A DNA stretch of 64,000 nucleotides from Actinernus sp. WN-2022 (GCA_030867875.1 JAOWCC010000019.1:80132861-80196860), one strand, 5' to 3'. Positions 45,801 through 58,611 are shown, counted from the first letter of the stretch. The notes: generated by a model from the letters alone, not told the origin. Numbers and translations are program-made.

Positions 45801-48800
45801 CTGTTTATAGTACTGATATGATGGCAGGGTTCGGAAGCGACGGTGAGCGGTAAATATTATAGTCAACAAAATATTATAGGCAACGAAACTCCGCTTGGTC
45901 GACCCGAAAATAATAAGTAATTTCCTAAAATCATTTTGAGGGCTTCGGCGTTTAACTTGTGGAAATAGGTCTCTCTCTGGTTTCGAAGGTCTTTCACACA
46001 GTGATTTCGCCGAGATTTGATCGATCAAAGTTTATACTCGCACGACATTTGACAACAGAGCCGCCGTGATAATAATTTCCCATTGAAACAAACTGTAATT
46101 CGTTCACTGTTCTCTCTTGAACTGGTTCTCTGTTCCTGCCGCGAACAAGGGGTCAAAGTCCCGGATATAAAGAATAACAAAAGCACGCTAAGCACTGTGG
46201 GTGAGACGGCCCCTTTAAGTGTTTGCGGTCTTTTAAGTCCCGTCTAAGGAATGACCGTGGTGCCTTCTGATGTCCGGTTAATTATATTTTAACTACGTTT
46301 TTATCTACTTCTATTTTATTATGGCACGGCATCCATGTAAACCAGGTGTTATACTCTGTTGGATCTCCGTGGGTAAATAAAGTTGTCTATGGCTATGTCT
46401 AAGTCTAAGTGAAGGAGGGGGGGGGGGGGGGGGTAGGTAGTGGGGGGGGGGGGGGGTAGGTAGCCCGGAAATACGAAGAGGGTACCGCACTGATAATATC
46501 AGATAACCCGAGACAACTAAGACGATAACGCATTTTTTCTATAATTCATTTTTAAATACGTTTTTGTTGATTAAATTGTGAAGCGCTAGTGCACTCGTCT
46601 TCATTCGTGTTCAGATTCGTGTGGAGTTTTAGATCCTCATAATATTTGGATCCTGGTATTGTTGGGCTACCTGTGTTATCCTAGGGTATCCTGGCTTACA
46701 TGAAGTTGCTCATGTTCACTCGTGTTCTACTTGTGTTCACTCATGTTCTGACTCGTGTGGACTTCAGATCGACTGGCCGTAAAGTGAGATCGTCCACGTT
46801 ACACCTTACCTAAAGATACGCAGGAGTTCAGGCTCCGTACAGCCTCTAGTTATTATATAGCAAGCTGGTCTCGCGGTGAATGGAGAAATATGATTGGTTC
46901 TTCCACGGTCCGGTAAATGGCCGTACGACCGGCCGATATGATTTTGGATCTCTGCGAGAGTAGCAACGAAAAATAAGTTTTAACTCGAGGTATAACACAA
47001 AAAACATTGTCAGAAGATAAATAACGGCATGACAAATTAAAGTCAAAGAAAATAAAGACAGTTGTACTTTCTGAACACCAGCCAAAACACACCAAAGCCA
47101 AGACAAAGGACAACCCAAACTCACGTTTTGCAGAATTAAATATAAGCTAAGGAAACATACCTGAAATTTAGCTGAACCTGCTACTTTGTCGGTTCTTCAA
47201 AAATAATTTGAAGAGAAACGGCAAATATGTCTCTGAATTTATTCCAGTGAAGCATTTACAGACATTTCAGAAGGCTGGAAAGCCGTTTCATATTCGGGTT
47301 GCTGTGCAACGGTGTTTTTCCGCCCATAATGTGCGGCATGCTCACAGGAGTCACAGCTTTCATGTTTTACCGCCGAAAACTCGTTATACAGCGCACGCGC
47401 CAAGCAATATTTCATTCAGCTTAATTTAAAAAAGTGTTTACTTTTCTTAGTGAAGTATAAAGGATGAAGACATCCCATTTTTCTCTCTCTTCAATTTGAC
47501 TGGTTCATCGTGGTTATTCGTGAATTATATTGGCGTGGGATAAAATAGTTGTGCAATGCTTTCTCGTGGTATACCGTGATTTTTATACATAACCTCCTAA
47601 ATGCTCTTAACGTGCGTGTACGTCTGAAACAGAATAGTCACTCGTGCGATATTTTACCTTATAATGTACTGAACGAAATATCTGGATTCTGATTGGTCAC
47701 TGATAACGCCGGACTGCATGGAAAGATTATCGTGAGAGCACCGAGTCGCATGCTCTCAGCAAATGTTTGCTCAGTATCGGCGGAGTTATAAACACAAAAT
47801 CGCATGAACGGCTCAGTCTAGACTGGAAAAAAAATAAGTGAAGCAAAATAATTAGTGCCTTCGCTCATTTTTTTTGCCAATAGAATAGAAAATGCCACCC
47901 CTTATTTTCGACTTCTAGAAATCTTAAAACTTAAAATATTCTTAACCTCAAAATATCATCCCTTGTTCATAAAATAATATGTGAAAATAGGAATTCCTGC
48001 TGCCCTCTCTGATCTAATCCTTTCTGCATCTGAAGTTCATCATCATAACACTAGATATGCTTCTAAACGAAACCTATACAGACCAGCTTCCAGAACAAAT
48101 TATGGCTTAACTAGATTCAAAGTAGTTGCATCAAAGATATGGGAAGTATTACCAACAATGATGAAATCCTTCCTCGCAATAGACAGTTTTAAAAAAACAG
48201 TATAAGCTCTTTCTTCTTGACAATCAGTTATGATAGAACAACAACTAATGTACTGCTATTCTTGTTATATATCTCTGTTACTGAACATTATAAACAACAC
48301 AGTATTATGTAAACTTAATTAAGCTTATAATATGTAATTACGTAATACCAGCATTTCATAAACATGTAAAATATATCAATATTATGCAATGTAAATATTA
48401 TCCCACACTTCCTCTATTTCTCTCTCTTTCCTAATTTCTGTACCCACACTTGCGCTATAAGGCTCTAAACTATTACTCTCTCTATTACTCTCTCTCTCTC
48501 TCTCTTTTAACTTCATAATGGTATTGGCCAACTCGAAAGCTTTTGTTCCTTTGGCCACTACACACTCTTCAACTAAAAAATGACTTATACCTAACTCCAT
48601 CTTTTCTATTATCTGCTAGTGATATTTACTTTTATAAAATAGAAATAAGTGTGAATAAAATGAACTTGAACTTGAACATGCTGAACGTGATTTATAGACA
48701 CTGAGTGATATTTTGAAAGTTCTCAAATTGAAGGCTCGTGCAATTATTAAAACTTTCAAAATATTACTCTATAAATCGCTATGCCTATAAATCACGCGTA

Positions 48801-51800
48801 TAACACAAGCAGTTCATGCGACTTCCTCTACGTATACCACTCGAAAGAATTGAATAACTGTGTGCACCAATGGTGGGTATCCAGGCATAGGAAGTAATAA
48901 TAAAGCAAGAGCGATTTAAGTCAAGCGATGGTCTGATTGGCTGTTACCTGTGTTTGCATGAAGCGATGTAAATATATACGTACATGATTTCAAAGGAACG
49001 AATTGAGATTTTCTTTTATCATTTCCTGGTATAAAAATGTAAACACTGAAGACATTTTGGGAAAAAAACTCGTTAAGCGGCTCGTGTTCCCACAACTCTT
49101 GTGTTTACATAACGCTGTATGAACACAGAAACTGTTGTCTACTTAATTCTTACATAACGCAATAATTAATTAAGCCACCTGGTGTCTGAACAGCTTGATA
49201 GAGAGTCATGTGATATAAATCGAACAGACTTTAAAGTGCCACTGAAACGAAAAAATACCCATACTTTTTTTCTTTCCAAAACCTTTATCAATTATCTAAG
49301 CGTCGTAAAATGTGCATTCGATCTTTCGTAACCCCCCACAACTAGTAGTTTAAGCATTTTGAAAAAGCCCCGTTTGTGGCGACAGATTTTGTATATTCCG
49401 AGTCTGCGTGCGGACAGCGGTATTTCGCATAAGAGATTAGGTGTGACGTCATTAGTTGTACTCGCGTTTATGAAAGCTTTGCAAATGTCTGAATATCAGA
49501 GAAGAAAATTCGGGACAAAGTGATGGTATTAATCTGTCGGAGACTTCCAACAGTGAGTCGGAAAAGGAAGAAGAAGATCGAGAAGAAGTAGATGGAGGGG
49601 TGATAAAGCCGTATTAAGATTAGCCTGAATTTCAGCCGTCTCCTCTGGCTCTGGAGTCTGGTTCGTGAACGAACTAGAGCCTAAGAGTAAGAGGATCTAC
49701 TGAGGAGAGCAGTCGACATTTATATGAAGCAGAAGATCAGGACGGGTTAACTCCTGACATGTTGGAAGCCAGGTTCGAAGGAGAGACACCAATAACAGAG
49801 TGGTGAGTATTAAAAAAGGTATATTGCATCGGGCTTCGCCGAAGAACATGCAGTGGTTCTGTCGACGCGCTTACTCCCGATATAATTTTCATTAAAGTAC
49901 TCGGCTGTTGTTATTGCGAATTCGCCATTTTATTTCTCTCACAAGCGATCTTTCGAAGTGGCGGGGTATTCTATAATCTAGCCCCACTAGTGTACATCGG
50001 GCGACTAAGCAGTCAGCTTCAGCTTATTGTCAAAAGGCAAAAAAAGCACATTTTTCTTTGGGTCTGAAAGTGAGATAAATCCGAAATATGGCTAGACGCC
50101 ACTTCGAAAGATCACTTGAAACTGAAAGCCCTTACTGTAACTGGCTTACTAAGCCGGGCCTTACCAATTGTGCAAAATTATCCATTTAGCTCAGGTGGGA
50201 GCCCTCAGGTGTATTTAGACTCATTGAATGATATGGGGTTGAAAATGGGTAGGATGGTGTTTTTTTTAATTTCAGGGTTATATATGTGTTTGTATGAGAA
50301 TTTGAGAAAATGCATTATTAATGACCAAGTGGCAGGGTATTCTGTAATCTCTCAGATTGGGAGTGGAGTTCTTTCACTATTGCTATTAGTCTTTTTGAAA
50401 GAAATTGTGTATTTTTGGAAAAGTGCTCTTGATGTCAAATTAGGATTTTTTTTAATCTCATGTTTTGGAATTTTCCTGGTGCAGCCAGTTTAGGAACTGG
50501 CCGAGGGGGTTGCAGTCATAGCATATTACCTTTTTGCTAGAAAATAATAATCAAGTAGCAAGTCAGAAAATATGCCCCCACATCTAGCAGCGACACATTT
50601 TTTTTAATGGACTACTCTTACTTATTTCCGGTGCCATTTCCTTTTTTTAATTTTGCTTTTGTTATTATTTTAATGTATATATATATATATCATAGGTACT
50701 ATAGGTGGGCTATAGGTCAGTTATAAAATACAGATCAATCCTTATATAGGTGAAAAGCCACTGTATTGAGATATTATTATATGCCAGTTATGATCAAATT
50801 GTACTCAGCCTTGTTTAATTGTTAATTTTAGGTTCTTCAGAGCTGTTGAATACAGGTGGCTTGTGATGGATCTTTAGCTTTATGGGTTGAGACAACAGTC
50901 AACCTCTACCAGCCTGTATGAATGACCACATCAGAAGAAAATGGCCAACCAGCCATACTAAATATATATCTGCAATAGAAAGAATTGCATGAACAGTGTC
51001 TATTCTACAGTTGTATTTATTTCTGTAAACAATGGAATGTTCTCCCTGATAAATAATCACACCCAGTAAGAGAAATAAACATACAGTCAATCAGTACAAT
51101 TCCAGTTCTGCTGCTCTATTAAAGTCAATTTCCAAGCAAATTTCGAAGCCAATTGATACTTTTAAAAATATCTACATGTACTATAGTTTGTTGTAAATTT
51201 GCAGCTACACTTGTAGTTCAAAGAGTAAGGGGTGTTACTCTGATTTCACAAAAGCTGTGAAATGCAAAATACTAGCAGTTAAGTCACTATTTCAAGCAAT
51301 TGCATTATTTTCTTGCATTTCTGTTATACAGGGAGAAGACAAGCACAAGCTTTCTATCAGCAGAAACATGCAATTGACAAGGGCACTAGCCCAATAGAAA
51401 GCAAGAGTTAGCCTTCTATCTGCACGTGTCAGAATAACACAACCCCCTTTCAACATCTGGATTGTTAGTTTTGAACCAATGAAAATGCAACTTTACCCAT
51501 AGTAGGCAGTTGAGTTATTCTAATAATATTAGTATCAGATGCTTATTTCACAGGGTTTGTGAAATCATTCAAGCATGGAAAATTTCATTCCATGATTTTT
51601 TTTATTCCATTTTACATTTTCAGTATGAAAAGAAAATCTGGCTCAAATTCATTCAGTCACCACTAAGTGTTTTGCATGATTTGGTAAGTGTTGTGAGGTG
51701 TACTGCAATTAAATTTGTTCTGGTATGATTTGATATATACCAAGTACAAACTAACTTTATTTTGACACAGTGGATTCATCAGGATTTTCATCTATAAAAT

Positions 51801-54800
51801 ACAAATAACACTATTTCTAAATTGCTACCGTAAGTTAAAATATTTCTATGCTCTGTCACTGCGCTCCGCCGCATAGAAAATATTTATGTTGTATATTCTA
51901 CATACGCATCAAGCAAGGCGTGTTAGGAGGATGCCGACCAGTTATGTCAAGTTTATTGCCGTATAAACATTACATATTAATGTTAAACTAATGACGAATC
52001 GCCGGATACGAAAAACCATGTTAAAACCTCACTTTGAGGAATAAAAATATTCTGGAAACGTATACTCCAACCCAATGCGAATTCGCCGAGACCCCTGGAG
52101 GTTAAGGGTCATCAAAAGAAAAAACTTACATGTACAAACGCTGTTAATTTAAGCCCGGATTACAGAGAAATGTCTAGAAAATTTTGACCCGGATAACCGA
52201 GCGTGTAAACTGGTTGGCGTCAAGTGAAAACTATATGTAAATATCATCTTAAATAACAACTCCCAAGTCCTTAGGGAAGAGCACGAGGTGCTAATTACGA
52301 ATGCCCAACAAAAATACATATATAGACAGTTATTTGAACCCCTCTTCTCCGAAAAGTTACATTATACAATTTCAGGAGTACTACTGACCTGTTAAAATTC
52401 TTATTCTCCTGAAACTTTTATGAATAGCCATTTGGGTTATGGGTATTAACTGAATTTTACATATTGATGCCAGAAACTAAATGTCTTCTAGAAAATATGT
52501 TTTGGTGCTTTGAAGCTTCCAAGGGATAACATTGAGTACAATACATATTTAGCCATCTGTTTCGATAGGGCAATGGCTGCGAGGATGGCTCCTCTTTCGC
52601 TGTCCTCATTTCTTAATTACATGTTGGAGCCCTTGTTGATCTGGTCCCTGACCCAGTAGTAGACATTTATTTGAGAAGACCATGAAGCCTGTAGAGAGTC
52701 CTATTCTTCAGCTGTAAAATAATTATGTTTATGGTGTTATTATTAAATTATTTCTATTAATTATTTTTACTGTTACAAAAAAGGATTGATTATTAAACAA
52801 AGGTGTCAGATTATTCAAAGAAATAAAGTACATCCAGAATAGGATAAATTTCTGTCCAATCCATTTTTAACAAAGCAGGCAAAAAACTATAGGTATGAGT
52901 GATGATTAGACTATTTTTAAATGTCATTACGTGGAAAATTAATCTTTAAACCCTCAACATAATTTTCTAATGAAGCATTTATTGAAAACTACAGATTATT
53001 GTACCTATAGTGACAACACAATTATTGTTTCAATAAAAAAACTTAATTGATTGTCACTATTTTTCTATCCCATTACTCACATGTTGGATACAGTTCTGGT
53101 TCCTTTTGTTTCCTCTTTTCATAGGCTGAGACTGCTTCAGTTTTTTTTTCCCTTCAAACATTGTGTTGAGGGGCTCTGCCTGACTGTTGTGCAAGTTTTG
53201 AATACTTCATTCATTTTAGCCACTAGCACTGAGAACAGCAATCTACATATCCTGAGAAGCATTTAAGATAGAGATATATAATTAAAACATTCACAACTAT
53301 CATTGATATTTGCAGATAAGAGTAATATTGCAAATAACATTCTTATAGAATTCAAAACAAGAAACATTCAGTAATTTAGAAAAATAGCATTTTATGCTTT
53401 TAGCAACCAAATAAATGTAATGGAACATTTAAAACACTGAGAAGCACCATACAATATTTTCACCATTGTAAATAATTCAAGCTATTCCAAACCCCCTTTG
53501 CCAGATAAGGGCTACATGATAATTGTTATCAATGTTTTCTTAATATTAATTTGCTACTTGAAATTATTTTTTTGCCAGTTTTTTTTCCAACTTTTGTTTG
53601 TACTAAATGCAACTTACTGTATGTGGGTGGCTCTTTTATTTTGGTGTTTGTAATGAACGTAAATTACCTATAAAAGATTAATTGCATTGCGTGACTTGTT
53701 TACTGTAATGTAATACGATACTATCAAACGTGATAAGCAGTACACTTGACTCGACAGGTTTTGGAAAATAAACGAAAACTAGTCGCTAAAATTAATCGAA
53801 AAGAATTCATATAAATATGGAGAATAAAGCCATAGAATGTTTCAGAATACAGGGATATTTTTTGTTTAGTTGTGTGGTTTCGTAATAAAACTAATGTAAA
53901 TGCGCGAATGTCTGGCCGGCTCTGAAGTCGCACTCATGGCCGACATGTTCGAACTGGCCCGTCTTTATATTCTTTGCCCGGGGCTTTCTAGTAACGCCTA
54001 TTCCCCTCAGAAGCTTCAAATATGAAACAATCACAAAGGCGAATTACTGAATGGTTTATTTTGGAAGAAAAACGATTGAATTGATCAGCGTGTGTGGTAT
54101 TGTTTTTAATTTACAGGCAAACTACACTTACTTTCTCCTTTCTCGCTGGCTTGCTTCATCTTCATTGATTGGCACGCTAGTCGCAAGGCTGAGCCATAAC
54201 AGTGTCTCTAGATGGTACAGAACCTTTCCGCTTGCTTGGCGATTCAGGAACAGGAGCTATCTCGGAGAGCAAGAGTCTTGTACAACAAGTCGACAGCTCG
54301 AAGGTTGTCATTTGGCTCGAAATCAGGCCGATGTTTTCGGACGAAAGCAACCCATACTCTTCTAATTTTTACATCCTTGGGCAACATATGCATCGATATG
54401 TTTATAGGCAAACCGCTCCTATTTGTATAAGTCCGGTTATTTGGGACACCAGCCGCGCAAAACTTCACCATATTGACCTCGTGAACTTCTGTAATTTCAC
54501 TTGTGTGTGCGAGTTTCCTGCGAGTACAACTAATGACGTCACGAATTTTAATTAGTGTCGCCAATATGGCGTCAAAAAGGCCGTTTTGGGCGATATTCGA
54601 GAGCCAAAAAAATATACATTTTTTTAGTTTTGGTCAAGAAAAATAATCATTCATAAGAGTTTACTGACAGGTAAATCTTTCTAGCTCGAAAAAACCGAGG
54701 ACATTTTTTCGTTTCAGTGGCACTTTAAGCTGAATCTTTATCTTACAGCGAGCACAAATGTTGCACTGAGAAAACCAACCAGTCAGTCAAGTACGGCGTC

Positions 54801-57800
54801 AGTGGATAACTCAGACCGGGCATCTAATGCTGTAGATGGAAGTAGGAATGGAAACTTCTTTAAAGGTTCTTGTACCCATACAAGCAATGAGGCTAATCCA
54901 TGGTGGAGGGTTGATCTACAGCAAAACCAACTCGTCTCCAATCTGTACATTGTTAACAGGTAGGAATGGGAACGAGGGGAAGATTTGGAAAAATTATATG
55001 AACTGCCCATCATGCATTTTGTCTTGGCGTTTTATTAAGGGGGAGGGAGTGGGGGTGATTGTGTGTCTTGTTTTTATTTCATTTTGCTCCAACTCCATAC
55101 AGTCTTCTTTATTTACAGCAATAAACACTGTCCTTGTTAACTCTGTTAGTTGCTATTGTAGGTTCGCCTAAAGCTTACTAAGCCGTTTGTATTTTCAATG
55201 AAGATGTGGTTTTCTTGCTGAACCTGCTTAGACTGGCTTGTACTTTTACCCACAGTCCTTTGCGCGCGAAATCTTTAAATCCGTTATAAAATCATGGTAA
55301 CAATTCAGTGCTGCTGCCAATACACTGTCATTCCAGACAACAGAGGATTTCTACGCGTTATTTCGACTGTGTTCGGTTCGCAAGGGATTGTGGTCAAATG
55401 CACAGCCGCCATCTTTTCCCGTGTGGTGGATTCCTTTAGCTCTATTTTCCAGGTCGCTGTCCATATTGTGTCGTCGCTCATTGTAATTTTGTCCGAGCGA
55501 AGATTGGATATGAGTCAAAACTTTCAATTAAGGGGGAGGGAGATGGGAACAAAAGAAAACAATAAAGGGATAATTGCAACCGTTTTCTGTTAAATCTGTG
55601 TTGCACTAGCAACAGAAAATTCCAATTGGTTGAATGACAGATGATGTCATTAACTGCTAATTCGATTCATTGTATTGACAGTTTTACATGTTGTTTTATT
55701 TTGAGGTTTCCTGTCACGATTTGGGGGGCGGTGCTTGTAAACTAAGTTTTTAACTAAATGGGTGGGTAAATTAAACACAAGATTTAACAGCCAACGTCTG
55801 TAGTCCCTCCTATATTTTTCTTTTGTCCATTGCATCCCCCTCCCCCCCCCCCCCCCCTCCCCCACCCCCTTTGGCTCGCCTTCAGCATTCGCAGGGCCAT
55901 TGATAGAATGATACTGATAAAAGACGAAGAAAACAAGTCAGTTGTGTGAGCGTGAAACAATCCCCCCTAAGTTCGAAAGTGCACCAAATAGTAATACATC
56001 AGTGACCAAATAATAGGTATATACTATCTCTGTTGTTTATCGTGATATTTAGAGCCGACTGCTGTGGTGACAGATTGAACAACTTTGAAGTTCGAATCGG
56101 TGACAGCCTTGCAAACAACGGCAACGACAATCCAAAGTGTGGCACTTTCTACTCAGTCCCCCAAGGAAAGGGTTTGTCTATCGATTGTTTACCACCCCTC
56201 CGTGGACGGTACGTGAATGTCCGCATCCCTGGAAGCAATAGGGTATTGACACTGTGTGAAGTGGAGGTCAGGGTCTTTGATGAAGGTTTGTTGGCATTGT
56301 TTATCTCTTTACTGTATACGCTCAAACGCACACTGTGTCGAACTGACAACAAAACCAACCTCGAAATTATGTTCCTGTGTTGAAATAATTGGAGTTCTTG
56401 GACTGTCACATAAAACTTTTTTAGGTCTTTCCCTCCCTTGATAAATAGGTACTGAACTCTGTTCACTGAGCAAGAAAGAAATACACCATATGTAGACGTT
56501 TTTTTGCTGTGTATTATAGCACATAGCGCCTCTGCCAGGCACTCTCACACCTTCAGTTGTCACTCAGCCTCTGTCAAGTGAGCATCTCTATTCAAAGCTC
56601 TGCAGACATCACGTTTGAGCGGATCACCACATGACCGCCTCGCTGGTTAGCTCAGTTGGTAGAGCACGGTCTGGAGTGCGGGAGATCGGGGGTTCGAATC
56701 CCAGCCGCGTCCTTGGGAAGGGACGTATAAGTAGCTGGCCTTGTCTCCTTCCTCTTCCAATCTATAAGAAGGGGACGTCAAATAACCTGTTGTGTTATTT
56801 CGAAAAAGAGTAGGGGATTGTCTCCGACACAACAGCCATATATTCTGAGGTACTAGCAATCACTCATGATTGTAAACTGCACGGCAGCACATGGCGCCAC
56901 AATAGCAGTCCGTACCACAAAAATAACCTTGTGAAGCGCTTTGAATATATTCATATAGAATTTGCGCTACATAAATGAAAACTCTGACTTTTTGTTATCG
57001 CGCGAAATTCAAATCAAACACTTGAATATTGCATGAATGTCTAAAATAACACTGAAGAGTTTGTAAACGCTTCAAACACTTATAAAAAATCATTTTTGTT
57101 TTTCTTTTCAAATTAAGGATAATGTATAAAACTTAAATTTATAGCTTTTTAGTAGAGTTTCAGATATTGATTAATTATTTTAAAATATAATTAGTGTCTG
57201 GTTTGAGAGGCCGATGTGTTGTCATGGTACCCGATTAATCATCAATTCAATAACAAACATATTATTTTAGTAGTTTTGAAAGTGAAAATTGGAGTCATGT
57301 GACAGTCACGTGACCCTTCCTCGTGTGAACGTTAAACTATAAATGGGACAATGAGGCCAATTTCTTTAAGAACCGTTTTGGTTTTAAAATATTGGGAACT
57401 TGCAGGCACATATTTATTTATTGGTAACGAGAAAACCGTCGATAAATAAATCTAGTACAAGGTCACGTGACCTGTTTTGCTCAATATCTCCTTATGGATA
57501 AACAGATGTTCTACTGTAAGGGCAGATTATTAAAGGCAGGCATCAGAGAAATAGGAAAGGTCTGTTTACCTTGGCGTGACAAGAATTCTCATTAGCTCAT
57601 TCGCTATCGAAATTTTATATTAAACCAAAGTCAGTATAGAGGTCACGTGACACCTCATTTGTATAATTGTGGTCCTCAAAATATCGAAGTGGACGAATTA
57701 TGTAAGTCTGCATAATTTGGTGTTGTTGGCAATTAAGGCAGATAGTGCATGTTGAAATTGCGGCTATTTTATTCTATTTATTTATAACCCCCCAAAAAGA

Positions 57801-58294
57801 TAACACGGCTGCTGCTTGTTCCATTTTGTTTTGCTAACGGGAACCATGAGTTTCTTTTGGCCTCTTGTATTGCAATGGTGCATGTTATAATCATGTACTT
57901 TAGACCACGTCACTCTGGGTAATGAGTGAGAATTGAACAACAAACACCTGTAATTGAAGTGAATAGATTTTGAATGCATCAATATCGTAATAATAATCAG
58001 ATAATTTGTATTGCAGCTCCTCATGTTGGCAAAATGTACTCCTCAGTCAACGGACACGCACTCACCGGGCACACTATCCGCAGCTTGGTCAGCGGGCCCT
58101 CGGTTATGTCATGCGTAATGCATTGCAACATTGTACCAAACTGTGTCTCCTTCAATTATGAGCCTGCAACCGGAACCTGTCAGTTGAATAGCGCCAGAAA
58201 GAATGCGTTCCTGCGTGATTTTATGGCTAAGCGTTCCTATCAGTATTTCGAGAGAATGGACACAGTAGAATTAGATATGGCGACGCCATATTAG
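42883..58294 (+). CDS. Secreted fucolectin-type (FTP) plus PAN/apple protein, 4 exons, 258 aa
   Basis: Exons: 42883-42937, 54749-54959, 56053-56285 and 58017-58294. Phases (1, 2, 1) agree and the spliced frame is 777 nt. Exon 1 encodes a signal peptide (MNTVQGIVVIVIFVLSTE). Exons 2-3 encode an F5/8C-like fucolectin domain (residues about 20-166) with ALRKPTSQSST, NPWWRVDLQ, ADCCGDRLNNFEVRIGDS and CEVEVRVF; the motif set fits the eel-fucolectin/tachylectin-4/pentraxin group, which binds fucose and Ca2+. Exon 4 encodes a PAN/apple domain (about 167-258) with CVMHCNIVPNCVSFNYEP and CQLN. The product is probably extracellular and carbohydrate- or matrix-binding. Intron 1 is 11.8 kb and filled with transposons. 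The start ATG is fixed by the signal peptide. Confidence 0.85.
42958..43314. mobile_element. Foldback element at the start of intron 1
   Basis: CCACGGTTT at 42958 and AAACCGTGG ending 43314 bound two inverted arms of about 170 bp (for example GCAAAACCGTCGATACTGC in the left arm and its complement in the right). The element begins only about 20 bp after the exon 1 splice donor. Confidence 0.8.
43366..43460 (+). repeat. G-rich repeat with GGGACCGTTCATTAATTATA head
   Basis: The head motif resembles 19594-19624 (minus orientation variant), and is followed by G-rich tracts to 43445. Possibly the end of a dispersed repeat. Confidence 0.35.
43690..46410 (+). pseudogene. LINE (non-LTR retrotransposon) reverse transcriptase, interrupted
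   Basis: The RT order is clear: AVGIDGTSGSVLK, NYRPISVIPIIAKVCERLIY, FIDLAKAFDTVNH-like YIDLAKAFDTVNH, GVPQGCILGPLLFLLYVNDL, the catalytic box YADD at about 44519, and the thumb and C-terminal tail to GAF-stop near 46250. The clade is CR1/L2/Daphne-like by tail style. The 5' part is missing. There is an in-frame TGA at 44235-44237 and a frameshift near 44930, and the C-terminal end is split by a TTAA element at 45263-46214. The 3' end finishes with AATAAA and a TCTAAG microsatellite near 46390-46410. Confidence 0.85.
45263..46214 (-). mobile_element. TTAA element (TIR AGGGGCCGTCTCACCCAC), complete copy 2
   Basis: TIRs are AGGGGCCGTCTCACCCAC at 45263 and its complement ending 46214, flanked by TTAA at 45259-45262 and 46215-46218. 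Removing it with one TTAA restores the LINE reading RHIKCLRSFKSRLRND. It is 952 bp and is orthologous in structure to the split copy at 5021-36260. It has no transposase; one long open frame lies on the minus strand. Confidence 0.9.
46411..47940. other. Intron 1 stretch without recognised gene
   Basis: It begins with two poly-G runs (46419-46432 and 46442-46456) and repeated GTTCACTCGTGTTC-like words near 46600-46750. The open frames on the minus strand at 46846-47124 overlap each other in two phases and show no family features. It is probably repeat-derived. Confidence 0.5.
47945..48680 (+). repeat. 5'-truncated LINE 3' end
   Basis: A short coding tail (HHHNTRYASKRNLYRPASRT near 48025, VASKIWEVLPTMMKSF near 48125) matches the C-terminal end of CR1/Rex-type LINE polymerases and stops at 48203. 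A 3' untranslated region follows with a CT microsatellite (48410-48510) and ends AATGAACTTGAACTTGAAC. Confidence 0.65.
48684..48784. repeat. Small inverted repeat
   Basis: TGATTTATAG plus AGTGATATTTTGAAAGTT near 48690-48718 is mirrored by AACTTTCAAAATATTACT and CTATAAATC near 48755-48777. Confidence 0.6.
49943..50117. mobile_element. Short MITE inside the Kolobok-like element
   Basis: AAGCGATCTTTCGAAGTGGCG at 49943 is mirrored by CGCCACTTCGAAAGATCACTT ending at 50117 (first 20 shown or fewer are diagnostic: GATCTTTCGAAGTGGCG). The length is about 175 bp. Confidence 0.65.
50496..53900. other. Decayed interior of the Kolobok-like element
   Basis: AT-rich, no intact exons. A minus-strand stretch near 52560-52700 gives INVYYWVRDQINKGSNM followed by GAILAAIALSK, probably an eroded exon of an element gene. 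A hairpin lies at about 51838-51893 (AAATATTTCTATGC and its complement). Confidence 0.5.
54240..54471 (-). pseudogene. THAP zinc-finger exon of the Kolobok-like element
   Basis: Starts ATG at 54471, MVKFCAAGVPNN, followed by ISMHMLPKDVKIRRVWVAF and VRKHRPDFEP, matching the THAP pattern (C2CH, conserved W and F-x-P). The second cysteine is replaced by valine and the C-terminal C-x2-H part is unrecognisable, so DNA binding is doubtful. THAP domains direct P-element and Kolobok transposases to their DNA ends. Confidence 0.65.
55844..55872. repeat. C-rich tract in intron 2 of the lectin/PAN gene
   Basis: A run of cytosines with few interruptions (CCCCCTCCCCCC and following). Confidence 0.9.
56642..56985 (+). 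repeat. tRNA-derived SINE in intron 3
   Basis: The head is tRNA-like (GGTTAGCTCAGTTGGTAGAG as box A and GGTTCGAATCC as box B). It is followed by a body and a tail with GAAGCGCTTTGAATATAT and GCGCTACATAAATG, a form typical of SINEs that borrow a CR1/L2-like 3' end. The cloverleaf is incomplete, so it is not counted as a tRNA gene. Confidence 0.75.
57230..57670. repeat. GTCACGTGAC-containing inverted repeat cluster
   Basis: Three GTCACGTGAC-type palindromes occur at about 57306, 57461 and 57643, with mirrored surrounding words. The cluster resembles the foldback at 38355-39002 in style and may be a related, decayed element. Confidence 0.4.
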
Positions 58295-58611
58295 TGTTCG
58301 CAGGAACACTTCGTGAGGAAAAGTGTAACAAGACGTTACTGATATATACTAATGTTTCTGATCACTTGGTAAAGACGACATGCGGTAGCAGTAACTATAG
58401 CTATGTACTGAGTCAGAAAGCAGCTATCCATGTTTATATCGACTTTATTGAATCGCTTGGATAAAAAATGTCCAAGCCACAATTGTCTAACTGCGCCTCT
58501 CTGACACAATCTCGATGCGCGTAGAAGAGAATCAGTCTACGGTAATTCACTATCCAGGATATATTGTTCCTTTTGATTATTTAAGACTTAAACAGGAAGT
58601 TCCGGTATAAA

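Larger units (their letters stand above)
49235..54724 (-). mobile_element. Kolobok-like element with THAP remnant, 5.5 kb
   Basis: TIR AGTGCCACTGAAACGAAAAA at the left and its complement ending CAGTGGCACT at 54724, with TTAA at 49231-49234 and 54725-54728. A THAP-like exon lies on the minus strand near the right end. TTAA duplication with a THAP zinc finger is the known signature of the Kolobok superfamily. Most of the interior is AT-rich and decayed. On the plus strand near 49480-49800 are damaged exons with ESEKEEEDREEVDGGVIKPY and a donor TGG|TGAGT region, like acidic C-terminal modules seen beside cnidarian transposases. It ends 20 bp before exon 2 of the lectin/PAN gene. Confidence 0.75.

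Noticed and set aside
46846..47124. Membrane-protein-like open frames on the minus strand
   Set aside because: Two overlapping phases are equally open, and the DNA looks like dispersed repeat; no family features.
56642..56714. Functional tRNA gene
   Set aside because: Box A and box B are present but the acceptor stem does not close, and the sequence continues into a SINE body and tail.
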